From Thermotoga petrophila RKU-1 (GTDB taxonomy: Bacteria > Thermotogota > Thermotogae > Thermotogales > Thermotogaceae), in the NCBI RefSeq assembly GCF_000016785.1, contig NC_009486.1, positions 1,178,001-1,242,000 of the forward strand: 64,000 nucleotides of DNA, written 5' to 3'. Below, piece by piece: positions 18,087 to 29,447 of this stretch. The translations under genes and the position numbers were made by a program. Every line of letters begins with the position of its first letter. The stretch's first letter is position 1. The notes under the pieces were generated by a model. The model was not told the origin of the DNA. It saw nothing but the letters and a program-made list of their open reading frames with translations, and ran no database searches.

Positions 18087-20745
18087 TGGAACCGCTCTGG
18101 CTTACAGAGCGTATTATGCGCTCGATAGATCGCTTTCCACCTCCGCCGGCATTCCCACAAACGCCACGTACGGTGTGGCGAGGATGCTGGTGAGATTCAT
18201 CAAAGACCATATCATCGTCGGGAAAGACTACGCTGCTGTGGCTTTCGACAAAAGAGCTGCTACCTTCAGGCACAAGCTCCTCGAGACTTACAAGGCTCAA
18301 AGACCAAAGACTCCGGATCTCCTGATCCAGCAACTTCCGTACATAAAAAGACTTGTTGAAGCGCTTGGAATGAAGGTGCTGGAGATAGAGGGATACGAAG
18401 CAGACGATATAATTGCCACTCTGGCTGTGAAGGGGCTTTCGCTTTTCGACGAGATATTCATAGTGACTGGTGACAAAGATATGCTTCAGCTTGTGAACGA
18501 AAAGATCAAGGTGTGGCGAATCGTAAAAGGGATCTCCGACCTGGAACTTTACGATGCACAGAAGGTGAAGGAAAAATACGGTGTTGAACCCCATCAGATT
18601 CCCGATCTTCTGGCTCTAACCGGAGACGAAATAGACAACATCCCCGGTGTGACCGGGATAGGTGAAAAAACGGCCGTTCAGCTCCTCGAGAAATACAGAG
18701 ACCTCGAAGACATCCTGAATCATATTCACGAACTTCCTCAAAAGACGAGAAAAACCATGCTTCGGGACAGAGAAAGTGCCATTCTCAGCAAAAAGCTGGC
18801 GATTCTGGAAACAAACGTTCCCATCGAAATAAACTGGGAAGAACTTCGCTACCAGGGCCACGACAGAGAGAAACTCCTGTCACTCTTGAAAGAACTGGAA
18901 TTCGCATCCATCATGAAGGAACTCCAACTGTACGAAGAGTCCGAACCTGTTGGATACAGAATAGTGAAAGATCCGGTGGAATTTGAAAAACTCGTAGAGA
19001 AGCTGAAAGAAACCCCTTCGTTTGCCATAGATCTTGAAACGTCTTCCCTCGATCCCTTCGAATGCGACATTGCTGGTATTTCCTTGTCATTCAAACCGAA
19101 GGAAGCGTACTACATACCACTCCATCACAGAAACGCCCAGAACCTGGATGAAAAAGAGGTCTTGAAAAAGCTAAAAGAAATCCTGGAGGATCCTGGAGCA
19201 AAGATCGTTGGTCAGAATCTGAAATTCGACTACAAGGTTTTGATGGTAAAGGGTATAGAACCTGTCCCTCCTCACTTCGACACGATGATAGCGGCTTACC
19301 TTATTGAACCGAACGAAAAAAAATTCAATCTGGACGATCTCGCACTTAAATTTCTCGGTTACAAAATGACTTCCTACCAGGAACTCATGTCTTTCTCCTC
19401 ACCGCTGTTTGGTTTCAGTTTTGTCGATGTTCCTCTGGAAAAAGCAGCGAACTATTCCTGTGAAGATGCAGACATCACCTACAGGCTCTACAAGACCCTG
19501 AGCTTAAAACTCCACGAGGCAGATCTGGAGAACGTGTTCTACAAGATAGAAATGCCTCTTGTAAGCGTGCTTGCACGGATGGAACTGAACGGTGTGTACG
19601 TGGACACAGAGTTCCTGAAGAAACTCTCAGAAGAGTACGGAAAAAAACTCGAAGAACTGGCAGAGGAAATATACAGGATAGCTGGAGAACCGTTCAACAT
19701 AAACTCACCGAAACAGGTTTCAAGGATCCTCTTTGAAAAACTCGGCATAAAACCACGTGGTAAAACGACGAAAACGGGAGACTACTCAACACGCATAGAA
19801 GTCCTCGAGGAACTTGCCGGTGAACACGAAATCATTCCTCTGATTCTCGAATACAGAAAGATACAGAAATTGAAATCAACCTACATAGACGCCCTCCCCA
19901 AGATGGTCAACCCAAAGACCGGAAGAATTCATGCTTCTTTCAATCAAACGGGGACTGCCACTGGAAGACTCAGCAGCAGCGATCCCAACCTTCAGAACCT
20001 CCCGACGAAAAGCGAAGAGGGAAAAGAAATCAGGAAAGCGATAGTTCCTCAGGATCCAAACTGGTGGATCGTCAGCGCCGACTACTCCCAGATAGAACTG
20101 AGGATTCTTGCCCATCTCAGTGGTGATGAGAATCTTTTGAGGGCATTCGAAGAGGGCATCGACGTCCACACTCTAACAGCTTCCAGAATATTCAACGTGA
20201 AACCCGAAGAGGTAACTGAAGAGATGCGCCGCGCCGGTAAAATGGTGAATTTTTCCATCATATACGGAGTAACACCTTATGGTCTGTCTGTGAGGCTTGG
20301 GGTACCTGTGAAAGAAGCAGAAAAGATGATCGTCAACTACTTCGTCCTCTACCCAAAGGTGCGCGATTACATTCAGAGGGTCGTATCGGAAGCGAAAGAA
20401 AAAGGCTATGTTAGAACGCTGTTTGGAAGAAAAAGAGACATACCACAGCTCATGGCCCGGGACAGGAACACACAGGCTGAAGGAGAACGAATTGCCATAA
20501 ACACTCCCATACAGGGTACAGCAGCGGATATAATAAAGCTGGCTATGATAGAAATAGACAGGGAACTGAAAGAAAGAAAAATGAGATCGAAGATGATCAT
20601 ACAGGTCCACGACGAACTGGTTTTTGAAGTGCCCAATGAGGAAAAGGACGCGCTCGTCGAGCTGGTGAAAGACAGAATGACGAATGTGGTAAAGCTTTCA
20701 GTGCCGCTCGAAGTGGATGTAACCATCGGCAAAACATGGTCGTGA
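18064..20745 (+). CDS. polA: DNA polymerase I
   Basis: Repair and Okazaki-maturation polymerase, 893 residues with all three activities. 5' nuclease domain to about 290 (FLFDGTALAYRAYYALDRS, GYEADDIIATLA, TGDKDMLQL). The proofreading domain is intact: Asp323 and Glu325 in IDLETSSLD, GQNLKFDYKVL, CEDADITYRLY. Polymerase domain from about 490 with motif A DYSQIELRILAHL (Asp673), motif B RRAGKMVNFSIIYG (Lys726, Phe730) and motif C QVHDELVFEV (Asp850). This active 3'-5' exonuclease sets it apart from the Thermus enzyme. Start ATG 18064 lies inside the AhpD-like gene. Confidence 0.98.
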   Translation: MARLFLFDGTALAYRAYYALDRSLSTSAGIPTNATYGVARMLVRFIKDHIIVGKDYAAVAFDKRAATFRHKLLETYKAQRPKTPDLLIQQLPYIKRLVEALGMKVLEIEGYEADDIIATLAVKGLSLFDEIFIVTGDKDMLQLVNEKIKVWRIVKGISDLELYDAQKVKEKYGVEPHQIPDLLALTGDEIDNIPGVTGIGEKTAVQLLEKYRDLEDILNHIHELPQKTRKTMLRDRESAILSKKLAILETNVPIEINWEELRYQGHDREKLLSLLKELEFASIMKELQLYEESEPVGYRIVKDPVEFEKLVEKLKETPSFAIDLETSSLDPFECDIAGISLSFKPKEAYYIPLHHRNAQNLDEKEVLKKLKEILEDPGAKIVGQNLKFDYKVLMVKGIEPVPPHFDTMIAAYLIEPNEKKFNLDDLALKFLGYKMTSYQELMSFSSPLFGFSFVDVPLEKAANYSCEDADITYRLYKTLSLKLHEADLENVFYKIEMPLVSVLARMELNGVYVDTEFLKKLSEEYGKKLEELAEEIYRIAGEPFNINSPKQVSRILFEKLGIKPRGKTTKTGDYSTRIEVLEELAGEHEIIPLILEYRKIQKLKSTYIDALPKMVNPKTGRIHASFNQTGTATGRLSSSDPNLQNLPTKSEEGKEIRKAIVPQDPNWWIVSADYSQIELRILAHLSGDENLLRAFEEGIDVHTLTASRIFNVKPEEVTEEMRRAGKMVNFSIIYGVTPYGLSVRLGVPVKEAEKMIVNYFVLYPKVRDYIQRVVSEAKEKGYVRTLFGRKRDIPQLMARDRNTQAEGERIAINTPIQGTAADIIKLAMIEIDRELKERKMRSKMIIQVHDELVFEVPNEEKDALVELVKDRMTNVVKLSVPLEVDVTIGKTWS

Positions 20746-20758
20746 GGAGGTGTTATCT

Positions 20759-21226
20759 GTGGATGCAAGAATCGTGAACGCCCTCATTGGATCGGTTTAT
20801 GAAACCATCAGAGATGTTCTGGGGATAGAGCCGAAAACAGGAAAACCCAGCACCGTATCACACATAGAGATTCCCCACTCGCTGGTAACCGTCATTGGAA
20901 TAACAGGTGGAATAGAAGGCAGTCTGATCTATTCTTTTTCGTCGGAGACGGCACTGAAAGTTGTTTCCGCTATGATGGGTGGAATGGAATACAATCAACT
21001 CGATGAACTCGCTCTGAGCGCGATAGGAGAACTTGGAAACATGACAGCCGGGAAGCTGGCGATGAAACTCGAACACTTGGGAAAACATGTGGATATCACC
21101 CCGCCAACTGTGGTGAGTGGAAGAGATCTCAAAATAAAGAGTTTTGGTGTTATTTTGAAACTTCCGATCTCTGTCTTTTCGGAAGAGGATTTCGATCTTC
21201 ATCTTTCAGTGAAGAGCGGAGGGTGA
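20759..21226 (+). CDS. cheX: CheY-phosphate phosphatase CheX
   Basis: Dephosphorylates CheY-P in chemotaxis. 155 residues starting MDARIVNALIGSVYETIRDVLG; the CheC/CheX/FliY active-site pattern ExxN is seen once in AIGELGNMTAGKLA (about Glu91 and Asn94), as expected for CheX, whereas CheC has two. I use GTG 20759 because GGAGGTG lies 6 bases upstream; an in-frame GTG at 20750 is within the SD. It sits between polA and the ATP synthase genes, away from other chemotaxis genes. Confidence 0.95.
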   Translation: MDARIVNALIGSVYETIRDVLGIEPKTGKPSTVSHIEIPHSLVTVIGITGGIEGSLIYSFSSETALKVVSAMMGGMEYNQLDELALSAIGELGNMTAGKLAMKLEHLGKHVDITPPTVVSGRDLKIKSFGVILKLPISVFSEEDFDLHLSVKSGG

Positions 21227-21513
21227 TGCCTATTTCCAGAAATCTTTTCAGGGACTTTGGAAAATACAACATAGTCGTTATGTTCATAACGACTCTGGCT
21301 TCGAACATCGTTGTCGGTGCTTTGATCGGGTATTATCTGGACAAATGGACCTTCAAAAATGGGATTTTACTGTTTATTTTCATAATTTTAGGAATTGTTT
21401 CAGGTTTCTATAACGGTTTCAAAATTCTTTTGAAAGAAACTGAGAGGTATGATAAAAGTGAAAAGGTTAACGAAAAAGATGGCAGTGACGATAATGATAA
21501 TGGGAATGGTTGA
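21226..21513 (+). CDS. AtpZ/AtpI-family small membrane protein
   Basis: 95 residues with two membrane segments (about 15-37 and 46-66) and the AtpZ-like pattern NIVVGALIGYYLDKW followed by GIVSGFYNGFKIL, then a charged, Asn/Asp-rich C-terminus. AtpZ proteins are small helpers encoded just before F-ATP synthase genes and are thought to assist ion supply or assembly. Start ATG 21226 (or GTG 21223) abuts the cheX stop, with GGAGGG upstream. Its tail overlaps the next gene by about 56 bases. Confidence 0.75.
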   Translation: MPISRNLFRDFGKYNIVVMFITTLASNIVVGALIGYYLDKWTFKNGILLFIFIILGIVSGFYNGFKILLKETERYDKSEKVNEKDGSDDNDNGNG

Positions 21514-21795
21514 AGCACTCGTTTTTGGCTTGATAAGTGGCTTCGAAAAGAGCTGGAGCCCACTCCTTGGAAGTGCAGGAGCTGTACTGAATCTCTTTTC
21601 TTTGAAAAACGACATAGAAAAGATGGCTTCCAGGGGAACCACAAAGGGATGGGTCTTTGGATACTTGGGAAGATACACCTTCAGCGCGGCGCTTCTTCTT
21701 CTGGGTGGTCTTGTGTCTTTTGAAACTCTTCTGGGAGTTTTCTTTGGTTTGATGAATTTGAAGATAGTCTCTTTCATAGCCTGGAGGTGGACGGA

Positions 21796-21799
<4 letters not shown>
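21458..21799 (+). CDS. atpI: AtpI-like ATP synthase assembly protein (subunit I)
   Basis: About 113 residues with four predicted membrane segments (MAVTIMIMGMVEALVFGLIS, SPLLGSAGAVLNLFSL, YTFSAALLLLGGLVSF, LLGVFFGLMNLKIVSFIAW), the layout of ATP synthase subunit I, which helps assemble the c-ring. Position directly upstream of atpB supports this. Start is uncertain: ATG 21449 has its SD too close, while GTG 21458 has GAGAGG ten bases upstream. Stop overlaps atpB as TTGA. Confidence 0.75.
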
Positions 21800-22909
<1,110 letters not shown>

Positions 22910-22922
22910 GGAGGGGAGAACT

Positions 22923-23417
22923 TTGGGCTTTCTGGAGATAAACTGGACCTCAGCGGCAATGCTGATGCTCTTCGTTCTCATGGTGTATTTTCTAAACAAA
23001 TTCCTCTACACACCGTTCATTGAGATGGCGGAGAAGAGAAGAAAAAAGGTGGAAGAGGACCTGAAAAGCGCTGAGCAACTGAAGGAAGAAGCCGAAAAGA
23101 TGAGATCTGAAGCCGAGAGATTTCTCTCCGAAGCAAGGCAGAGAGCAGACGAAATCGTAGAAAGTGCCAGAAAAGAAGCCGAAGCGATTGTTGAAGAAGC
23201 TCGTGAAAAGGCAAAGAAAGAAGCGCAGAACATCGTAGAGTCCGCAAAAACACAGATAGAAGTTGAATACAAAAAGGCTCTGGAACAGGTTCAGGAAAGA
23301 GCAGCGGAACTCTCCGTGATACTCGCTACCAAGCTTCTCCAAAAGGTGTTTCAGGATGAAAGAGCAAGAAGAGAGTATCTCGTCAAAATCCTCAAAGAGG
23401 AGATAGAAAAGTCATGA
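22923..23417 (+). CDS. atpF: F-ATP synthase subunit b
   Basis: Peripheral-stalk subunit: one N-terminal membrane helix (about 9-28, [20 protein letters not shown]) and a long charged right-handed coiled coil rich in Glu, Lys and Ala. 164 residues, normal length. Start is TTG 22923 with GGAGGGGAGAA upstream; no better start is present. Stop overlaps atpH (ATGA). Confidence 0.94.
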
Positions 23418-23965
23418 GGTTCTCTGCGGTGGCGGGAAGGTACGCCAGAGCACTTTTAAACGTTGCAATAGAAAAAGAAAAAGAAGAGGAATACCTGAGA
23501 TTCCTGGATCTTGTGTGCCAGATTTACGAATCAAGCAGGGAACTGTTTGACAATCCCATCTTGAAACCAGAAAAGAAGATTTCTCTCATAAAAGAGATAA
23601 TGAAAAGTTTCGGCCAGGAAATGGATGAGTTTCAGGAACGATTTTTAACGCTCGTGTTTGAGAGAAAAAGACAGAAACTTCTGAGAAACATCAGGGATCT
23701 GTTCGAGTACGAGAAGATCCTGTCGGAGCAGAAAGTTCCGGCAAATCTATCGATAGCCCACAGCCCAGAAGATGAAGAACTTTCTCTCCTCAGAAAGTTC
23801 GTCAGAAAGTACGCTCTCAAGGATCCTGTTTTCGATATTTCCATCGACGAATCTCTCATAGCGGGTGCTCTCGTTGAATTCGAAGGATTCAGACTGGACA
23901 CGACGGTTCAGGGCAGACTGAAAAGAATCGCCCGAGAAGCCCTCAAAAGGGGTGAGATGAGTTGA
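23414..23965 (+). CDS. atpH: F-ATP synthase subunit delta (OSCP)
   Basis: Cap of the peripheral stalk, linking b to the alpha3-beta3 head. 183 residues; N-terminal helical domain starting [17 protein letters not shown] and the C-terminal strand pattern [26 protein letters not shown] typical of the family. The ATG overlaps the atpF stop by 4 bases and its own stop overlaps atpA (TTGA). Confidence 0.94.
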
Positions 23966-25473
23966 GGATAAATCCTGGAGAAATCACGAAGGTTCTCGAA
24001 GAGAAGATAAAAAGTTTCGAGGAGAAGATCGATCTCGAAGACACTGGTAAGGTCATCCAGGTTGGAGACGGTATAGCCCGTGCGTACGGGTTGAATAAAG
24101 TGATGGTGAGTGAGCTCGTGGAATTCGTCGAAACTGGAGTCAAAGGAGTCGCCTTCAATCTGGAAGAGGACAACGTTGGTATCATCATACTCGGTGAATA
24201 CAAAGATATAAAAGAGGGTCACACCGTCAGAAGATTGAAAAGGATCATAGAAGTACCGGTTGGAGAAGAGCTCCTCGGTAGGGTGGTCAATCCGCTCGGA
24301 GAACCGCTCGATGGAAAGGGCCCAATAAACGCAAAGAACTTCAGACCGATAGAAATAAAAGCCCCCGGTGTCATCTACAGGAAACCCGTCGATACACCTC
24401 TCCAGACAGGAATAAAGGCGATCGACTCCATGATTCCCATCGGGAGAGGCCAAAGAGAGCTGATCATAGGAGATAGGCAGACGGGAAAAACGGCCATCGC
24501 TATAGACACCATCATCAACCAGAAAGGACAGGGTGTGTACTGCATTTACGTGGCGATAGGTCAGAAAAAGTCCGCTATTGCAAGGATCATCGATAAACTC
24601 AGACAGTACGGAGCCATGGAGTACACAACGGTGGTTGTGGCCTCCGCTTCCGACCCGGCATCTCTCCAGTACATAGCACCGTACGCGGGCTGTGCCATGG
24701 GAGAGTACTTCGCATATTCCGGAAGGGATGCCCTCGTGGTCTATGACGATCTTTCGAAGCACGCCGTCGCCTACAGACAGCTCTCACTTCTCATGAGAAG
24801 GCCCCCGGGAAGAGAGGCTTATCCTGGGGACATCTTCTATCTACACTCCAGACTCCTTGAGAGGGCCGTCAGACTGAACGACAAACTCGGTGGAGGATCC
24901 CTCACGGCTCTACCCATCGTTGAAACTCAGGCGAACGATATATCCGCCTACATTCCAACGAACGTGATATCCATCACTGACGGTCAGATATACCTCGAGC
25001 CCGGATTGTTCTACGCCGGTCAGAGACCTGCTATCAACGTTGGTCTGTCCGTTTCCAGGGTTGGAGGATCTGCGCAGATAAAAGCAATGAAGCAGGTCGC
25101 CGGTATGTTGAGAATTGATCTTGCACAGTACAGAGAACTCGAAACGTTCGCTCAGTTTGCCACAGAACTGGATCCAGCTACCAGAGCCCAGATCATAAGA
25201 GGACAGAGGCTCATGGAACTTCTGAAACAGGAACAGTACAGTCCTATGCCCGTTGAAGAGCAGGTCGTCGTTCTCTTCGCAGGTGTCAGGGGATACCTCG
25301 ATGATCTCCCGGTGGAAGAAGTCAGAAGATTCGAGAAGGAATTTCTCAGATTCATGCACGAAAAGCACCAGGATATCCTCGACGACATAAAGACGAAGAA
25401 AGAACTGACTTCGGAAACGGAGGAAAAACTCAAGAAAGCCATTGAAGAATTCAAAACCACTTTCAGGGTGTGA
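23962..25473 (+). CDS. atpA: F-ATP synthase subunit alpha
   Basis: Non-catalytic nucleotide-binding head subunit. 503 residues; Walker [11 protein letters not shown] near residue 170, [49 protein letters not shown] split across the central domain, and the arginine-finger region [19 protein letters not shown]. Start is TTG 23962, overlapping the atpH stop, with AAGGGGTGAG upstream. Confidence 0.97.
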
Positions 25474-25479
25474 TGTGCA

Positions 25480-26316
25480 ATGAGTAGAGGTCGAATGCTA
25501 CAGATAAAGAGAAAGATAAACGCAACACAATCACTGATGAAGATCACGCGCGCTATGGAGATGGTAGCGCGCGCAAAGGTGAGAAAAATAGAGTCGGAGT
25601 ATCAAAAATTCAAGCCCTTCTACGACGAAGTGAAAAGATTGTGGGCGCTGGTTCCAGCGGAATCTCTCGATCCGATCTTTTTTGAAGAAGGGAACAGAGA
25701 CCTGATCGTGGTGATAACAAGCGATATGGGACTGTGTGGTTCCTTCAACAGTGAAATCTTGAGAGAGGCAGAAAGAGTGATCTCCGAATCCAGGGATCCA
25801 CACCTCATACTCGTAGGTCTCAAAGCCATAAACCATTTCAAGGACGGAAAAGTGTTGAAAATGTACGACAGATTCTACGAAATACCCGACTTTAGAAACG
25901 GCTCTACGATCGTGGAAGATATTCTCAATTTTCTCGATGGGAAACCCGCGAGAGTCAGAGTGATTTTCAGCCGATTCAAAAACGTTCTTATACAGAGGCC
26001 AGAAGTGCACGAACTTCTTCCCATCAAAAAGGAAGAAAAAAAGAGAGAAGACTTCGAATACGAACCACGCCTAGAGCAAATTGCTCCGCTGATCTTTCAT
26101 TACTATCTCTCGGCCACACTCATGGAACTCATGTTTCAGACGAAGATAGGAGAATACTACGCAAGACAGAACGCCATGAAGAACGCCACAGACAACGCCC
26201 AGGAAGTGATCAGGGAGCTGACACTGGCGTACAACAAAGCGCGTCAGGCTTCGATCACCCAGGAACTCATAGAGATCGTTACGGGAGCAGAAGCTCTGAA
26301 GGAAATAGAAAAATGA
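25480..26316 (+). CDS. atpG: F-ATP synthase subunit gamma
   Basis: Central rotor shaft. 278 residues with the conserved terminal helices: N-terminal RKINATQSLMKITRAMEMVARAK and C-terminal MKNATDNAQEVIRELTL plus NKARQASITQELIEIVTGA. SDMGLCGSFN marks the globular domain. SD is weak (AGGGTGTGATG). Codons 20-30 form a 9-bp GC-rich hairpin (25547-25573), listed separately. Confidence 0.96.
   Translation: MSRGRMLQIKRKINATQSLMKITRAMEMVARAKVRKIESEYQKFKPFYDEVKRLWALVPAESLDPIFFEEGNRDLIVVITSDMGLCGSFNSEILREAERVISESRDPHLILVGLKAINHFKDGKVLKMYDRFYEIPDFRNGSTIVEDILNFLDGKPARVRVIFSRFKNVLIQRPEVHELLPIKKEEKKREDFEYEPRLEQIAPLIFHYYLSATLMELMFQTKIGEYYARQNAMKNATDNAQEVIRELTLAYNKARQASITQELIEIVTGAEALKEIEK
25547..25573 (+). 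other. Intragenic GC hairpin near the 5' end of atpG
   Basis: CGCGCGCTA (25547-25555), loop TGGAGATGG, TAGCGCGCG (25565-25573): a perfect 9-bp stem in a genome where such alternating GC runs are scarce. It codes TRAMEMVARA using two CGC arginine codons that are rare here. No T run follows, so it is not a terminator; it could slow ribosomes or protect an mRNA end. Function unproven. Confidence 0.5.
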
Positions 26317-26321
26317 GGTGA

Positions 26322-27734
<1,413 letters not shown>

Positions 27735-27738
27735 AAAT

Positions 27739-28065
27739 GTGAAGGTAAAAATCGTTACACCCTATGGGATCGTGTACGACAGAGAAAGCGACTTCATTTC
27801 TTTCAGAACGGTGGAAGGATCCATGGGAATCCTCCCCAGGAGGGCTCCCATAGTAACCCAGCTCTCCGTGTGCGATGTAAAAATAAAATCGGGTGATGAT
27901 GAATACCATCTGAAAGTTGCGGGTGGTTTTTTGCTCTGCGATGGAAAAGATGTGATCATAATCACGGAAGAAGCCGGAAGAGAAGAAGACATCTCCCCTG
28001 ATAGATTCATGGAAGCAAGGGAAAGAGTGGAAAGGGTGAGACGATTCTTCCAGTCTTCGTTATAG
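27739..28065 (+). CDS. atpC: F-ATP synthase subunit epsilon
   Basis: Regulatory rotor subunit. 108 residues: N-terminal beta sandwich ([31 protein letters not shown] split in two) and a shortened C-terminal helix pair ([21 protein letters not shown]). At 108 residues it lacks part of the inhibitory helix seen in longer (about 135-residue) epsilon subunits. GTG start with GAGGAG upstream. Its end overlaps the putative degV start by about 22 bases. Confidence 0.92.
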   Translation: MKVKIVTPYGIVYDRESDFISFRTVEGSMGILPRRAPIVTQLSVCDVKIKSGDDEYHLKVAGGFLLCDGKDVIIITEEAGREEDISPDRFMEARERVERVRRFFQSSL

Positions 28066-28879
28066 ACAGCGCTGTCACAGTTGGCAATTGGGAACTTCCG
28101 TTTCCTGTAAGAACGATCGGTATAAAGGTCTACATCGACGATAAAGAGTACACAGACGACGTAGACATCGATAAAGAAACTTTTTACAGTCTTTTTGGAA
28201 AGGCAAAAAACTTCAGAACAGCCGTCCCCTCTCCGCTTGAAATGGAGAGGGTGCTTCGTGATATAATTTCTGAAGGTTGTACCCGTATATACTGCGTTCA
28301 TCTATCTTCGAAGCTGAGCGCTTTTTATAATGTGATGAAGAGTGTAACTGAACGTCTAAAAGAAGAGTTCCCGTCGGTGACGTTCAGAGTGATTGATACT
28401 AAGCAGCTTTCCATAGGAGCGGGGTACGTTCTTTTAAAACTCATGGAAGCAGTGAAAGACGGCAGAGAAGATCTTGAAAAAGTCGTTCAGGAGGTAAACG
28501 AAAGAATAAAGATCCGATTCTCAGTGCTGGAATTCGATTATCTCATGAAGAGCGGAAGGGTAAAGACGATAAAGGAATGCTCGGAAATCTCGTAAAGATA
28601 CACCCCATTCTGAGCATTGAAGATGGAGAACTCAAAGTGGTGGCGAAAAAACGTGGCTTAAAGAATGTTGTAGAGAAAATTGTTCAGGACCTGAAAATAG
28701 ACGGAAGAAAAATGCTGGGACTTGTTTATGCCGGGGAAGAAATGAAGGAGATCGTTCTTGAAATAGAAGAAAAACTGAAAGACGAACACATCGAAAGGGT
28801 GGACATCGTGAGATTGCCTCCCACCCTTGCTGTTCATTCTGGTCCCAAGATGTTCGGAGCAGGTGTATTCATACTGTAA
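28044..28879 (+). pseudogene. DegV-family fatty-acid-binding protein, frameshifted
   Basis: Two overlapping frames together give one DegV protein of about 278 residues. Frame one runs from about 28044 ([20 protein letters not shown]) to [12 protein letters not shown], then hits a stop at 28593. Frame two resumes at 28577 with [19 protein letters not shown], exactly the family's continuation, and ends [16 protein letters not shown]. Restoring one base near 28574 (AAAGGAATG to AAAGGGAATG) joins them. No ATG, GTG or TTG precedes the conserved N-terminus; ATT 28044 with AAAGGGTGA upstream is the best start. Either an authentic frameshift or a sequence error. DegV proteins bind fatty acids (FakB role in Firmicutes). 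Confidence 0.75.
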
Positions 28880-28892
28880 GGGAGGTGCTTTT

Positions 28893-29429
28893 ATGGAGTA
28901 CAGGATAACGGGAAAGGGTGTAGAGATTTCCGAAGCCATCAAGAACTATCTGGAAAAAAGGCTCGATAAAGTTGACAGAGTGATCTACGATGATGAACTC
29001 GTCTCCTTTGACGTGAGAATAGAAAAAGATGGAAAGAATCAATACGTGGTTAAGTTCAATATGAATCTGAAAGGGAACATCATCAATGTGGAAGAAAGGC
29101 ATCCGGACATTTACACCGCGATAGACTTCGCCTCGGATGCTCTGGAAAAACAGGTGAAAAAACTGAAAGAAAGGCTGAAGAACCACTCCCATAGAAAGTC
29201 TATACCCACTGAAACACCTCTTGAAGAACACGGTGAATTTTCTCCATCCGATAAGATTTCTTCGATAAAAAGAGTTTCTCTTCTCAACCTCGATCTCGAT
29301 GAAGCAGTCATGCAGATGGATGAGTTGAACCACCGATTCCTCGTTTTCAGAAACGTCAACACTGGTGAAATAAATCTTCTCTACAGAGACGAAAACGGAA
29401 ACATTCATCTCATTGAGATGGCAGAGTAA
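28893..29429 (+). CDS. hpf: Ribosome hibernation promoting factor, long form
   Basis: Stationary-phase factor that inactivates 70S ribosomes and joins them into 100S dimers. 178 residues: N-terminal S30AE domain (MEYRITGKGVEISEAIKNYL), a linker, and the C-terminal dimerisation domain (KRVSLLNLDLDEAVMQMDEL and HRFLVFRNVNTGEINLLYRD), which marks the long form. ATG 28893 has GGGAGGTG upstream; a longer frame from 28827 is not supported. Placed with rng, tsf and pyrH. Confidence 0.93.
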   Translation: MEYRITGKGVEISEAIKNYLEKRLDKVDRVIYDDELVSFDVRIEKDGKNQYVVKFNMNLKGNIINVEERHPDIYTAIDFASDALEKQVKKLKERLKNHSHRKSIPTETPLEEHGEFSPSDKISSIKRVSLLNLDLDEAVMQMDELNHRFLVFRNVNTGEINLLYRDENGNIHLIEMAE

Positions 29430-29447
29430 ACCGGAGGTGTCAAGGAT

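Noticed and set aside
28560-28600. Programmed -1 frameshifting in degV
   Set aside because: No X-XXY-YYZ slippery heptamer and no clear downstream stem; simple indel is favoured.
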